Part shown: positions 6,938 through 15,098 of the stretch, one piece after another
How the letters are laid out: each line of letters opens with the position of its first letter
How positions within the stretch are numbered: the stretch's first letter is position 1
DNA from: an uncultured Veillonella sp.
GTDB lineage: Bacteria > Bacillota > Negativicutes > Veillonellales > Veillonellaceae
Reading direction: 5' to 3'
NCBI RefSeq assembly: GCF_915069625.1
Contig: NZ_CAJZFD010000019.1
Location: forward strand, 1-17,540
DNA: 17,540 bases
Made by a program: the position numbers and the translations under genes
Notes under the pieces: model-generated
The model's database searches: none
Told to the model about the DNA's origin: nothing
What the model saw: the letters and a program-made list of their open reading frames with translations, nothing else

Positions 6938-7976
6938 GATTCTCCTTTTTCCGACCGTGAGCTGCTTTTAGCTGTCCACATGCGGCTTGGATCGCATCGC
7001 CCATCTCTTTGCGTACCGTTACAGATACGCCATAGGAAGCAACGATGTCTTTAAATGTATTCATATTCGTAATAGATGGTTTATATAATTCTATATGTTC
7101 ATTGCCATTAACAGGTATTAAGTTAACGTGGCAATTTGGGAAATCTTTACAGATTTTCCCCAATGCATGAGCCTCCTCCATAGATGCGTTTACAGAATCT
7201 ATAAGGATATACTCAAAGGTAATACGACGTTGAGTCGTATCATAATAATATTTTACCGCATCTAAGACTTCCGTCAATTCATAACGAGCCCCAACAGGCA
7301 TAATACTACGACGCACTTCATTATTTGTAGCATGTAATGAGAGTGCTAATGTTATAGGCAATCCTTCATCAGCTAGCTTATAGATGTTAGGAACCCATCC
7401 ACAGGTAGAAATCGTCATCTTACGATAACTAATATTACAAATTACAGGATCGTGTAACAGTTGTAAAGCTTGTAACACATTATCATAGTTTTGTAACGGC
7501 TCACCTGCGCCCATAACGACAACAGAATGAATTTGCTCTTTAGTAAGAGCCCCGAAGATAACAACTTGACCTATGATTTCAGCCACTGTCAAATCACGGT
7601 ATAAACCGCCTTGTGTTGAAGCACAGAATACACATCCCATAGCACAGCCCACTTGAGAAGAAACACATACAGAATATCCATAATGTTGTTCCATCAAAAC
7701 GGCTTCTACTCGACTTTGATCTGTCAATTCAACGAGTATTTTACGAGTCTTCCCATCTGGAGAAATAGACTCTGTAATTAATGTAGGTAAAGAAATAACA
7801 CAGTTATCACTTAACCATTGACGCAATTCTTTTGGAAATTGTGTCATGTCTTGAAAATCAAACACATATCTATGATAGATATAGTCGATTAACTGTTTCG
7901 CTCGAAACTTTTGTATATTATGGGTCTTAAAGATAGATTGTAATTCTTCTAAAGACTTACCCAATAATTCTATCAT
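6930..7976 (-). CDS. rlmN: Dual-specificity RNA methyltransferase RlmN
   Basis: Radical-SAM enzyme that methylates C2 of A2503 in 23S rRNA and of A37 in some tRNAs, using a methyl-cysteine intermediate. In 348 residues it has an N-terminal accessory domain (about 1-85, with FRAKQLIDYIYH) and the family's cluster motif CAMGCVFC (C111, C115, C118). MGAGEPLQNYDNV marks the SAM-binding region, followed by STCGWVP and LSLHATNNEVR. The C-terminal AACGQL supplies the methyl-carrying C333. Length and all catalytic cysteines are intact. The ATG has GGAG seven bases upstream, 18 bases after the rsmB stop. It is distinguished from Cfr by its context in the def-fmt-rsmB run and by its ordinary RlmN wording. 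Confidence 0.96.
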   Translation of the reverse strand: MIELLGKSLEELQSIFKTHNIQKFRAKQLIDYIYHRYVFDFQDMTQFPKELRQWLSDNCVISLPTLITESISPDGKTRKILVELTDQSRVEAVLMEQHYGYSVCVSSQVGCAMGCVFCASTQGGLYRDLTVAEIIGQVVIFGALTKEQIHSVVVMGAGEPLQNYDNVLQALQLLHDPVICNISYRKMTISTCGWVPNIYKLADEGLPITLALSLHATNNEVRRSIMPVGARYELTEVLDAVKYYYDTTQRRITFEYILIDSVNASMEEAHALGKICKDFPNCHVNLIPVNGNEHIELYKPSITNMNTFKDIVASYGVSVTVRKEMGDAIQAACGQLKAAHGRKKENHE

Positions 7977-7994
7977 GGTACTCCATTTCTATTA

Positions 7995-9350
7995 TTATGA
8001 TATGCGCTTCATACGAGCCATGAAGAATCCATCCATATGATCTCTCGGTGGATATGTTGTAATCATACCATCGGTAGATGGTGGTAATCCTTCATAGGAT
8101 ACAGGGTCAATAACAAAGTTCTTATGAGTTGCTAAGAATTTTTCCAATACATCCTCATTTTCACCGCTATTGATCGTACATGTAGAATATACTAAATATC
8201 CGTTAACTTTGACCATTTCAGCGGCTTTTTCTAATATTTCAAGCTGTAATGGAGGCAATTCAGTAAGTAAGGATTCTGTTTTTCTCCAACGCATATCTAA
8301 TTTTTTTTGTAAAATGCCAAGTCCAGAACATGGTGCATCAACTAAGACACGATCGAATTGTTCCTTCCAATTATCAGGTAAATAACGACCATCTTGGAGC
8401 TTAGTAGAAACAATAGATACGCCCAATCGCTGAGCATTGTGATTCATAAGGTCTAATTTATGATCGTATATATCACAACTCATAATAGCGCCTGTATTAT
8501 TCATGAGGCTTGCCATATGCATAGACTTACCACCTGGCGCAGCACAACAATCTAATATGCGCTCTCCTGGCTGCGGATTTACTACATGGGCCACTAACAT
8601 AGATGCTTTATCCATAAAGGTAATGTGCCCATCGATAACAGGTTTTGCTTTTTCTAAATGGCCTTGATGCGCATTAATATAAACTACTTCTGGAATATAT
8701 GTATCCTGCTCAACGGTCCAACCTAAATCTTGTAATTCTTTTAGGCAATCCTCAATAGATATTTTTATCGTATTGATACGTGCCGTCAATCTAGGTTGTT
8801 CATTAAACCAAGCGCAAAGATCTATAGTCTTATCCTTACCCATTTCATTCATCCATAAATTAACCAGCCATAATGGTTGATTATAAATGAAAGAAATTTC
8901 TTCACCCTCAGATTTAGCAAGTTCACCAATAGAAATACTATCACTTTCACGCAAAACGGAACGTAACACTGCATTTACAAAACCAGATAAACCTCTAGTT
9001 AACTTTTTAGCCAATTTAACAGATTCATTGACAGCTGCACTTTCAGGTACCTTATCCATATAGATAATTTGGTAAATACCTAGTCTAAGAATTTCTACAA
9101 CCATTGAAGATAATTTCTTGAGAGGTCGTTTTGCAAAGTGAATAATAATGGCATCAAGATAATTTTTTCTACGAATAACACCATATACCAACTCAGTAAA
9201 AAATCGTCTGTCTAAATCGGATAGATGATATTTCTGTAAATACTCCTGTAACTTGATATTCGCATAAGCACCATTACGATTAATATCACTCAAAGCTTTC
9301 ACTGCGAGCAATCGAATATTTTGTTGTTCATAACTTTTTACTTCAGTCAT
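7995..9350 (-). CDS. rsmB: 16S rRNA (cytosine 967-C5)-methyltransferase RsmB
   Basis: SAM-dependent m5C methyltransferase acting on helix 31 of 16S rRNA. The 451-residue protein has an N-terminal NusB-like RNA-binding domain (about 1-135, with VKALSDI and RRFFTELVYGVIRR), then an RNA-binding linker and a Rossmann methyltransferase domain. The methyltransferase motifs are LDCCAAPGGK (266-275, SAM site), DAPCSGLG (338-345, C341) and YSTCTI (388-393, catalytic C391), with DGFFMARM (440-447) at the end. A longer reading from a TTG at 9365 is possible but has no Shine-Dalgarno. The ATG at 9348-9350 has AGGA six bases upstream and gives an eight-base overlap (ATGACTGA) with the DUF116 gene, so I chose it. 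Confidence 0.95.
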   Translation of the reverse strand: MTEVKSYEQQNIRLLAVKALSDINRNGAYANIKLQEYLQKYHLSDLDRRFFTELVYGVIRRKNYLDAIIIHFAKRPLKKLSSMVVEILRLGIYQIIYMDKVPESAAVNESVKLAKKLTRGLSGFVNAVLRSVLRESDSISIGELAKSEGEEISFIYNQPLWLVNLWMNEMGKDKTIDLCAWFNEQPRLTARINTIKISIEDCLKELQDLGWTVEQDTYIPEVVYINAHQGHLEKAKPVIDGHITFMDKASMLVAHVVNPQPGERILDCCAAPGGKSMHMASLMNNTGAIMSCDIYDHKLDLMNHNAQRLGVSIVSTKLQDGRYLPDNWKEQFDRVLVDAPCSGLGILQKKLDMRWRKTESLLTELPPLQLEILEKAAEMVKVNGYLVYSTCTINSGENEDVLEKFLATHKNFVIDPVSYEGLPPSTDGMITTYPPRDHMDGFFMARMKRIS

Positions 9351-10125
9351 CGTTTTTCCTACCAATTAATTGTTCAACTGCTGCACGAACTCGTTCAGGA
9401 TCCACTGTAGTATTGCAACATGGTCCATTAGGTCTTTCATTTAAAACACCAATGACAGGTATAGGAAATACATCGGCCATACCACTTGCTAAATCACGTT
9501 CACAAGCAATGGCTACAATAGCCTTAGGCCTTGCTTCTTTTACCTTCATTCGCGCTAATGTACCACCTGTAACAACTATAAATTGACAGCCATAATCTTT
9601 GGCAACTTGTAATAAACTTCCAACCTGGCATCTACCACACTGCTTACAATTATATACATCATGTGTAACCTTATGAACACAAGAGCTTTCCTGTAAACAA
9701 TGCGGTGTTAATAACAATATGCGTTTTGGATCAACCGTATACATATCTAGCATCACGAGATGATTAATCAAATCAATCATAGATTGACGCAATTGATCCT
9801 TAGTAACCCCTCTCACTTTACCAATCAATAAGGATAATGGAAATAATCCATATATAAACTGATTGGCTAGTCTTAAAACAATAGGATGTAACCGTATTAT
9901 ACCGAAACTAGCAATAATCAAGGATAAGCACAATATCCATATAACACCAATACATACAGAAAAAACAACTGTAATAATTATGGGTGCAATAGGATGTAAT
10001 TGTGTAAGCCCCGGTTCTAACACATACATTAGAAAGCCGATTATGGCAGTAATTAAAGCACATGTAATTGATGATAATATCAGGTATAACGGATACTTTT
10101 CGTACTGCTTACATTGAGTCTCCAA
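9343..10125 (-). CDS. DUF116 family membrane protein with cysteine cluster, function unknown
   Basis: A 260-residue protein that I place in the DUF116 family by its C-terminal half; no biochemical role is established to my knowledge. Two hydrophobic segments (about 13-37 and 44-75) should anchor it in the membrane. The cytoplasmic part carries many cysteines: C143, C149, then C160, C163 and C166 in the pattern CKQCGRC, then C180, C208 and the pair C236-C237. Segments LLTPHCLQ, FIVVTGG, AIACERDL and VIGVLNERPNGPC look conserved and alpha/beta in character. The cysteines could hold an Fe-S cluster or zinc (inference). The start is a TTG with AAGGAAGG eight bases upstream and overlaps fmt by 17 bases. 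DUF116 genes next to fmt and rsmB recur in Clostridia and Negativicutes, suggesting a link to formylation or rRNA modification, unproven. Confidence 0.85.
   Translation of the reverse strand: METQCKQYEKYPLYLILSSITCALITAIIGFLMYVLEPGLTQLHPIAPIIITVVFSVCIGVIWILCLSLIIASFGIIRLHPIVLRLANQFIYGLFPLSLLIGKVRGVTKDQLRQSMIDLINHLVMLDMYTVDPKRILLLTPHCLQESSCVHKVTHDVYNCKQCGRCQVGSLLQVAKDYGCQFIVVTGGTLARMKVKEARPKAIVAIACERDLASGMADVFPIPVIGVLNERPNGPCCNTTVDPERVRAAVEQLIGRKNDD
9357..9360 (-). promoter_or_regulatory. Shine-Dalgarno that sets the rsmB start
   Basis: AGGA lies six bases before the ATG at 9350, inside the last codons of the DUF116 gene. The alternative TTG start 15 bases further upstream has no purine-rich site in front of it. 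This decides the start and implies coupling with the upstream gene. Confidence 0.6.
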
Positions 10126-11119
10126 AAACGATACCTTCCTTTATCTGATGTCCATTAATAAAATCGGTAGCAGAAATACGCTTTTTATTTTCCGGTTGTA
10201 CTTCTGTTAATAGAATTATATTTCCATCACCACAAAATACACCTAACCCGGCTGTTTTAGATACGATTGTACCAGGAACAGTTGTGGCTGATATAGCAAT
10301 TGGTACATGTTTACCATGAACATCTATCAAACAGTGAGTCGTATCACTGGGAACCACTTCTCCAGACCATACTTTTAAACGTTTTCCATCGAGATATGTA
10401 TAACATCCAGGAGCTGGGTTAAGTCCTCTAATGAGGTTTGCAATTTCATTAGCAGGCTTAGACCAGTCAATCTGCCCCATTTCCTTTGTAATCTTAGCAG
10501 TATGTGTAGCCATTGTATCATCTTGTGGCGTAGCCACAATTTCCCCATCAACCCAACGATTTAATACGGGAACAATAGTTTCGCCACCAAGCACAGCCAT
10601 ACGTTCAAATAATTGACCTGTCGTTTCACCAGGTAAGATATCGGTTTCCACGACATCGATAATGTCACCAGTATCAAGACCATCATCCATATGCATAATG
10701 GTAACACCTGTTTTAGTATCCCCATTTAAAATGGCATAATGAATTGGTGCGGCCCCTCTATACTTAGGTAAGATGGATGCATGGACGTTAATACATCCAT
10801 ATTGAGGTAAGCGAATAAGCCATGGCGGTAAAATTTTACCGTATGCAATAACCACTACCACATCAGGTTGTAGCCCTTCAAGTTCCGCTTGTACTTGTTC
10901 ATCACGTAATGTGACAGGTTGGAACACAGGTAAATTATGTTCGAGCGCTGCCACTTTTACAGGTGGCATTTGAACTTGTTTACCGCGACCTTTTTGTTTA
11001 TCAGGCTGACAGTATACACCAACTATAGAGTGCCCAGCCTTAATTAATGCTTCTAAAGTAGGAACGGAAAAGTCTGGTGTCCCCATAAATACGACGCGCA
11101 ATTGTTTTTGATTAGACAA
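10109..11119 (-). CDS. fmt: Methionyl-tRNA formyltransferase
   Basis: Transfers a formyl group from 10-formyltetrahydrofolate to Met-tRNA of the initiator type, the entry step of bacterial translation initiation. The N-terminal formyltransferase domain is intact: RVVFMGTPDFSVP (8-20), GRGKQVQMPPVK (45-56), NVHASILPKYRGAAPI (111-126, catalytic N111 and H113) and GLDTGD (147-152, catalytic D149). A C-terminal OB-fold domain of about 100 residues follows, as in the family; total length is 336. The start is taken as the TTG at 11117-11119 because AGAGGAGA lies six bases upstream. A TTG nine codons earlier lacks such a site and would overlap def by 35 bases. With the chosen start the overlap with def is eight bases (TTGTCTAA), placing fmt directly behind its functional partner. 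Confidence 0.95.
   Translation of the reverse strand: MSNQKQLRVVFMGTPDFSVPTLEALIKAGHSIVGVYCQPDKQKGRGKQVQMPPVKVAALEHNLPVFQPVTLRDEQVQAELEGLQPDVVVVIAYGKILPPWLIRLPQYGCINVHASILPKYRGAAPIHYAILNGDTKTGVTIMHMDDGLDTGDIIDVVETDILPGETTGQLFERMAVLGGETIVPVLNRWVDGEIVATPQDDTMATHTAKITKEMGQIDWSKPANEIANLIRGLNPAPGCYTYLDGKRLKVWSGEVVPSDTTHCLIDVHGKHVPIAISATTVPGTIVSKTAGLGVFCGDGNIILLTEVQPENKKRISATDFINGHQIKEGIVFGDSM
10134..10141 (-). promoter_or_regulatory. Shine-Dalgarno supporting the TTG start of the DUF116 gene
   Basis: AAGGAAGG lies eight bases before the TTG at 10123-10125 and within the coding end of fmt. No ATG or GTG start in the reading frame lies ahead of the first membrane helix, so this site is the best support for a TTG start. 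Confidence 0.5.
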
Positions 11120-11600
11120 TTTCTTTCTCCTCTGGATGATCTGCAATCAATCGTAAGTTTGTCGCTTTTTCTATGAATAAATGACCTTCTAAATGATCGA
11201 TTTCATGTTGAAAAATACGTGCCAAGAATCCTTCAGCTTTAATTGTTACTTTTTTATTATGAGGGTCAATACCTTTAACAGTGATTTTATCGAATCTTTC
11301 TACATCGCCAAAATAACCAGGTACACTCAAACATCCTTCTGGGCCCACTTGAGAACCTTCAGCATGAGTAATTTCAGGATTAATTAAGGCAATGAGACCA
11401 CTACCAGCATGATCATCTACGACGATAATTCGTTTAGATACAGCTACTTGAGGTGCAGCCAGTCCAACGCCTTCGGTTTCATACATTGTTTCAGCCATAT
11501 CATCGATAAGGGCTCTAAGTTTTTTATTAACATGTTCTACAGGTTCCGCAATTTGTTTTAAAACGGGATGACCTGCTTTCACAACATCTAATACTGCCAT
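11112..11600 (-). CDS. def: Peptide deformylase
   Basis: Metalloprotease-like hydrolase that removes the N-formyl group from nascent proteins. All three family motifs are present in 162 residues: GVGLAAPQ (44-51), EGCLS (88-92, metal ligand C90) and QHEIDH (131-136, ligands H132 and H136, catalytic E133). The EGCLS form and the compact length place it with the short, type 1-like deformylases. It starts at an ATG with AGGAGT seven bases upstream, 13 bases after the priA stop, and overlaps fmt by eight bases. The def-fmt pair couples formylation and deformylation. Confidence 0.97.
   Translation of the reverse strand: MAVLDVVKAGHPVLKQIAEPVEHVNKKLRALIDDMAETMYETEGVGLAAPQVAVSKRIIVVDDHAGSGLIALINPEITHAEGSQVGPEGCLSVPGYFGDVERFDKITVKGIDPHNKKVTIKAEGFLARIFQHEIDHLEGHLFIEKATNLRLIADHPEEKEIV
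11126..11133 (-). promoter_or_regulatory. Shine-Dalgarno that sets the TTG start of fmt
   Basis: AGAGGAGA is a near-perfect ribosome binding site six bases before the TTG at 11117-11119. It lies inside the last codons of def (GAG GAG AAA). The strength and spacing of this site decide the start codon, although the codon itself is not ATG. Confidence 0.7.
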
Positions 11601-11613
11601 TTATACTCCTATA

Positions 11614-13797
11614 CTAAACTGGATCTACATCAATCAAAAGTCCTTCTTGTGTGAAGATCCACGAATTATATATATATTCTTTTAAATTTGATAAATCGGT
11701 ACCGCGAATCATAATCGCTAAACGATACATATCCCGTACCTTTTTAATACTTGCTTCATAAGGTCCATTGATGAGAATATCGCTATTACCTTTATGAGCC
11801 TCTAAATCGCTTACAATGCGATTAGCAATGGTCTCCAAGGTCTCCATGTTCTGATGACGCACTACCATATGTATCATCTCTCTAAATGGAGGATATCCTA
11901 AGGCTTTACGATTTTGAATTTCTTCATTGTAAAAGCCTACATAATCATGAGCCTTACTCTTTATTATAGCATAATTTAAAGGATTATATGTTTGTATAAC
12001 TACACTGCCCGTTTTATCACCTCGACCAGCCCTACCAGAAGTCTGGGTAAGCAAATCAAAAGTTCGTTCAGATGCAGTATATACAGGAATATTTAAAACG
12101 GAATCAGCCGTTAAAATACCAACAGCTGTTACATCTTTAAAGTCATGCCCTTTTGATACCATTTGGGTGCCCAATAAAATATCATATTTATGAGCCCCAA
12201 AATCATGTAAAATATCTTCTGCTAATTGCTTATTCTTTGTCACATCTTGATCAAGTCGAGCAATACGTGCAGACTTAAAGTGCCGTCGTAATTCTTCTTC
12301 AACCTTTTGTGTGCCTGAGCCAAAGAACTTAATACGTTTGCTATGACATTTTGGGCATACTGTAGGAATTGGTTCATGATGTTCACAATAATGACAACGT
12401 AATTCCTCACCAGCTTGGTGATACACCATGGCCACATCACAATGTGGACACATAATGGTTTCCCCACAATCTCTACACATGACAAAGGTATTATAACCAC
12501 GTCTATTCAAAAGAATAATCATTTGATTATGTTCATTCAATGTTTTTTGAATCAAGCTACTCATAGCATCAGAAAAAACAGAATAATTACCATGAAGAAT
12601 TTCTTCCTTCATATCAACAATCGTTACCTTTGGCATTGGTTGTTCAAAAATTCGGTGAGGCAACTCTAGCAACTGATACTCCCTTTGCTTGGCTTTATAA
12701 TAAGAAGTAACAGCTGGTGTAGCAGAGCCTAATATGACAGGACAACCATGTGCTTCTCCGCGCCATAAGGCAACATTGCGGGCATGGTAACGAACCATAT
12801 CCTCTTGCTTATAAGATGTATCGTGTTCTTCATCGACTACGATAAGACCAATATCCTCTGCTGGTGCAAAAACTGCTGATCGGGCACCAATAATAATATG
12901 ACTATCCTTACGACGTAACCGCTCCCAGTTATTATTGCGTTGTTGGACCGTCAATTTACTATGAAATACTACAACTTCATCACCAAAGGTTTCTACAAAG
13001 CGCCGTACAATTTGATCTGTCAAAATAATTTCTGGAACCAGTATAATAGCCGTCTTATCTTGACTTATACATTTTGCTGTAGCTTTTAAATATAGTTGCG
13101 TTTTTCCACTACCTGTTACACCATGCAATAAAAAGGTTTTATGTTGATGTGAATTCATCGCCTTTTGAATAGGCTCATATACCGCTTGTTGTGCATCAGT
13201 TAATGGTATATTTACTTCTTCTGTAAACAGTTCATCAAAGGTAGTCTTTGTAGCTTTAAATCTAGATTCAATGGTAATCCCCTGAGCTTCACTCACTTGT
13301 TTAATGACCATACGTGAAAATCCTTTGGCCAATAATAAAGCCTTTGATGCACCACCTACTTCAAGTAAATATTTAGCTAACTCTCGTTGCTTCTTTTTTC
13401 GCTCACTAAATTGTTCTACAGAAAAAGCAGACGTAACAACAAGCCACTCTTCCTTAGGCGCTTCATAGGATTTAAGGGTTTTATTAACCGTAAACAAACG
13501 TAGTGCATCGCCATAAGAGAATAAATAATATTCATTTAAACGACGTGCAGTGTCCATCATTTCAGGGGTAAACCACGGTTCATTGTCTAATACTTGAACA
13601 ATATTTCGTAATTTAAATTCAGGGGGTTCTAATAATTCTTCATAACCAATTAGAATGCCCTCTTCACGACTATTGCCCAATGGAATAAGTACACGTGTGC
13701 CAGGTAAGACATTCCCAAACTTTTCAGGCATTAAGTAACTTAATGGTTTATGAAGTTGTTTAGCAGGTCTATTGATAATAACTTTTGCGACACGCAT
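11614..13797 (-). CDS. priA: Primosomal protein PriA, replication restart helicase
   Basis: 3'-to-5' superfamily 2 DNA helicase that recognises abandoned replication forks and reloads the replisome. Of 727 residues (E. coli about 732), the N-terminal fork-binding region is about 1-105 and the winged-helix region about 110-190. The helicase core has GVTGSGKT (226-233, Walker A), DEEH (322-325, Walker B) and GSAT (357-360). A zinc module interrupts the second helicase lobe with eight cysteines (C441, C444, C450, C453, C468, C471, C481, C484). The later GTQMVSKGHDF and QTSGRAGRG motifs complete the core. ATG has AAAGGA nine bases upstream. It follows metK across a 62-base gap filled by a hairpin terminator, so it probably begins the run that extends to rpe. 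Confidence 0.97.
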   Translation of the reverse strand: MRVAKVIINRPAKQLHKPLSYLMPEKFGNVLPGTRVLIPLGNSREEGILIGYEELLEPPEFKLRNIVQVLDNEPWFTPEMMDTARRLNEYYLFSYGDALRLFTVNKTLKSYEAPKEEWLVVTSAFSVEQFSERKKKQRELAKYLLEVGGASKALLLAKGFSRMVIKQVSEAQGITIESRFKATKTTFDELFTEEVNIPLTDAQQAVYEPIQKAMNSHQHKTFLLHGVTGSGKTQLYLKATAKCISQDKTAIILVPEIILTDQIVRRFVETFGDEVVVFHSKLTVQQRNNNWERLRRKDSHIIIGARSAVFAPAEDIGLIVVDEEHDTSYKQEDMVRYHARNVALWRGEAHGCPVILGSATPAVTSYYKAKQREYQLLELPHRIFEQPMPKVTIVDMKEEILHGNYSVFSDAMSSLIQKTLNEHNQMIILLNRRGYNTFVMCRDCGETIMCPHCDVAMVYHQAGEELRCHYCEHHEPIPTVCPKCHSKRIKFFGSGTQKVEEELRRHFKSARIARLDQDVTKNKQLAEDILHDFGAHKYDILLGTQMVSKGHDFKDVTAVGILTADSVLNIPVYTASERTFDLLTQTSGRAGRGDKTGSVVIQTYNPLNYAIIKSKAHDYVGFYNEEIQNRKALGYPPFREMIHMVVRHQNMETLETIANRIVSDLEAHKGNSDILINGPYEASIKKVRDMYRLAIMIRGTDLSNLKEYIYNSWIFTQEGLLIDVDPV

Positions 13798-13810
13798 ACA
13801 CTATTTCCTT

Positions 13811-13822
13811 TCATTTATTATA
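13811..13822 (-). promoter_or_regulatory. Possible -10 element for priA (weak)
   Basis: TATAAT occurs on the minus strand at 13822-13817, directly after the metK terminator stem and about 20 bases before the priA ATG. No good -35 box lies at 16 to 18 bases: the candidate sequences match poorly, and there is no TGN extension. It may be a real short-leader promoter or simply the AT-rich tail of the terminator. I keep it at low confidence. Confidence 0.25.
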
Positions 13823-13856
13823 AAAGGTCTCAGTAGAAATTCTACTAAGACCTTTT
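13817..13856 (-). terminator. Intrinsic terminator after metK
   Basis: Positions 13822-13830 (AAAAGGTCT) pair with 13848-13856 (AGACCTTTT). After one mismatch, 13832-13836 pairs with 13842-13846 and closes a small loop. On the minus strand the stem ends in TTTTATAAT. The stem also ends in TTTTG on the plus strand, but no plus-strand gene is present to use it. It begins four bases after the metK stop and separates metK from priA. Confidence 0.7.
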
Positions 13857-13859
13857 GTA

Positions 13860-15050
13860 TTATAAGCCAGCTTCAGCTTTTAAAATTGCTGCTTTGTCAG
13901 TACGTTCCCAAGGTAAATCTACATCAGTTCTACCGAAGTGACCATATGCTGCAGTTTTGCGATAATGAGGTTTTAACAAATCAAGCATTTCAATAATACC
14001 TGCTGGACGAAGGTCGAAATGTTTCTTAACGAGTTCTTGAATTTTAGTTTCCTCAACATGACCTGTACCAAAAGTATCAACTAAGATAGATACAGGATGT
14101 GCAACGCCAATAGCGTAAGCAACTTGTACTTCACACTTATCAGCAAGGCCTGCTGCTACAACATTTTTAGCTACATAACGAGCTGCATATGCTGCAGAGC
14201 GGTCAACCTTAGATGGATCCTTACCAGAGAAAGCACCGCCACCATGACGAGCCATACCGCCGTAAGTATCTACGATGATTTTGCGGCCAGTCAAGCCAGC
14301 ATCACCATGAGGACCACCGATTACGAAACGGCCAGTTGGGTTAATGAAATATTTTGTATTTTCATCAACAAATTCAGCAGGCAATGCTGCATCGATAACA
14401 AAGCGTTTTAAATCAGCTTTAATTTGTTCTTGCGTAACTTCAGGGCTATGTTGTGTAGAGATAACAATTGTATCAATACGTTTTGGTTTACCATCAACAT
14501 ATTCAACAGTCACTTGAGTTTTACCATCTGGACGAAGATATGTTAAAGTGCCATCTTTACGAACTTCTGTAAGACGACGGGATAAACGATGAGCCAAAGA
14601 AATAGGCATAGGCATTAGTTCAGGTGTTTCATTAGATGCATAACCAAACATCATACCTTGGTCACCAGCACCGATTTTATCAAGTGCTTCACCATTACCA
14701 TCTTTAGATTCAAGAGCTTCATCTACGCCCATAGCGATATCAGCAGATTGTTCATCGATAGAAACAAGTACACCGCAAGTATCGCAGTCAAAGCCAAATT
14801 TTGCACGTGTATAACCAATTTCACGAACTGTATCACGTACGATGCGAGGAATATCTACATATGTATTAGTAGAAATTTCACCTACTACATGAACTAGACC
14901 AGTAGTAACTAAAGTTTCACAAGCTACACGAGCAGTTGGATCTTTTTCAATAATCGCATCCAAAACAGCATCAGAGATTTGGTCAGCTATTTTATCTGGA
15001 TGGCCTTCAGTAACAGATTCAGAAGTAAAAAACATATGTTTTTCAGCCAT
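13860..15050 (-). CDS. metK: S-adenosylmethionine synthetase
   Basis: Makes S-adenosylmethionine from methionine and ATP, releasing phosphate and pyrophosphate. This is the sole methyl-donor supply for enzymes such as RsmB and RlmN encoded downstream. The 396-residue protein has the full three-domain set with GHPDK (16-20, H17), the GAGDQG motif (127-132), [13 protein letters not shown] (245-257) and the phosphate loop GGGAFSGKD (270-278). Length fits the family (380-400). The ATG is set by AGGAGGA seven bases upstream. Regulation is visible: a dedicated promoter and a SAM-I riboswitch with terminator lie immediately upstream, and an intrinsic terminator follows the gene. It therefore responds to its own product. 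Confidence 0.98.
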   Translation of the reverse strand: MAEKHMFFTSESVTEGHPDKIADQISDAVLDAIIEKDPTARVACETLVTTGLVHVVGEISTNTYVDIPRIVRDTVREIGYTRAKFGFDCDTCGVLVSIDEQSADIAMGVDEALESKDGNGEALDKIGAGDQGMMFGYASNETPELMPMPISLAHRLSRRLTEVRKDGTLTYLRPDGKTQVTVEYVDGKPKRIDTIVISTQHSPEVTQEQIKADLKRFVIDAALPAEFVDENTKYFINPTGRFVIGGPHGDAGLTGRKIIVDTYGGMARHGGGAFSGKDPSKVDRSAAYAARYVAKNVVAAGLADKCEVQVAYAIGVAHPVSILVDTFGTGHVEETKIQELVKKHFDLRPAGIIEMLDLLKPHYRKTAAYGHFGRTDVDLPWERTDKAAILKAEAGL

Positions 15051-15067
15051 TTTATCCTCCTAATACG

Positions 15068-15098
15068 AAAAAAAGCCTCTCATGCACTCATGAGAGAC
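15068..15098 (-). terminator. Riboswitch-controlled intrinsic terminator upstream of metK
   Basis: Positions 15077-15084 (CTCTCATG) and 15089-15096 (CATGAGAG) form a perfect 8-bp stem. A G-U pair and a G-C pair extend it (15075-15076 with 15097-15098), and the loop is four bases. On the minus strand it runs straight into seven T residues (15074-15068). It ends about 11 bases before the metK Shine-Dalgarno. The upstream arm is shared with an alternative antiterminator (15090-15096 with 15100-15106). Confidence 0.93.

Noticed and set aside
7995..9365. Longer rsmB from a TTG start
   Set aside because: No Shine-Dalgarno precedes the TTG, whereas the ATG 15 bases later has AGGA at the right distance.
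10109..11146. Longer fmt from a TTG nine codons upstream
   Set aside because: It would add MQIIQRRKK before the normal N-terminus, overlap def by 35 bases and lack a ribosome binding site.
11665..11694. Promoter-like TTATCA, 18 bases, TATAAT at the end of priA, upstream of def
   Set aside because: It sits in AT-rich coding sequence where such matches are common, the -35 is weak and the spacing is long; kept only as a remote possibility for an internal def promoter.
12240..12500. Minus-strand frame inside priA in another phase
   Set aside because: It lies over the zinc-binding module of priA, its cysteines and histidines are a by-product of that region, and it has no start signal.
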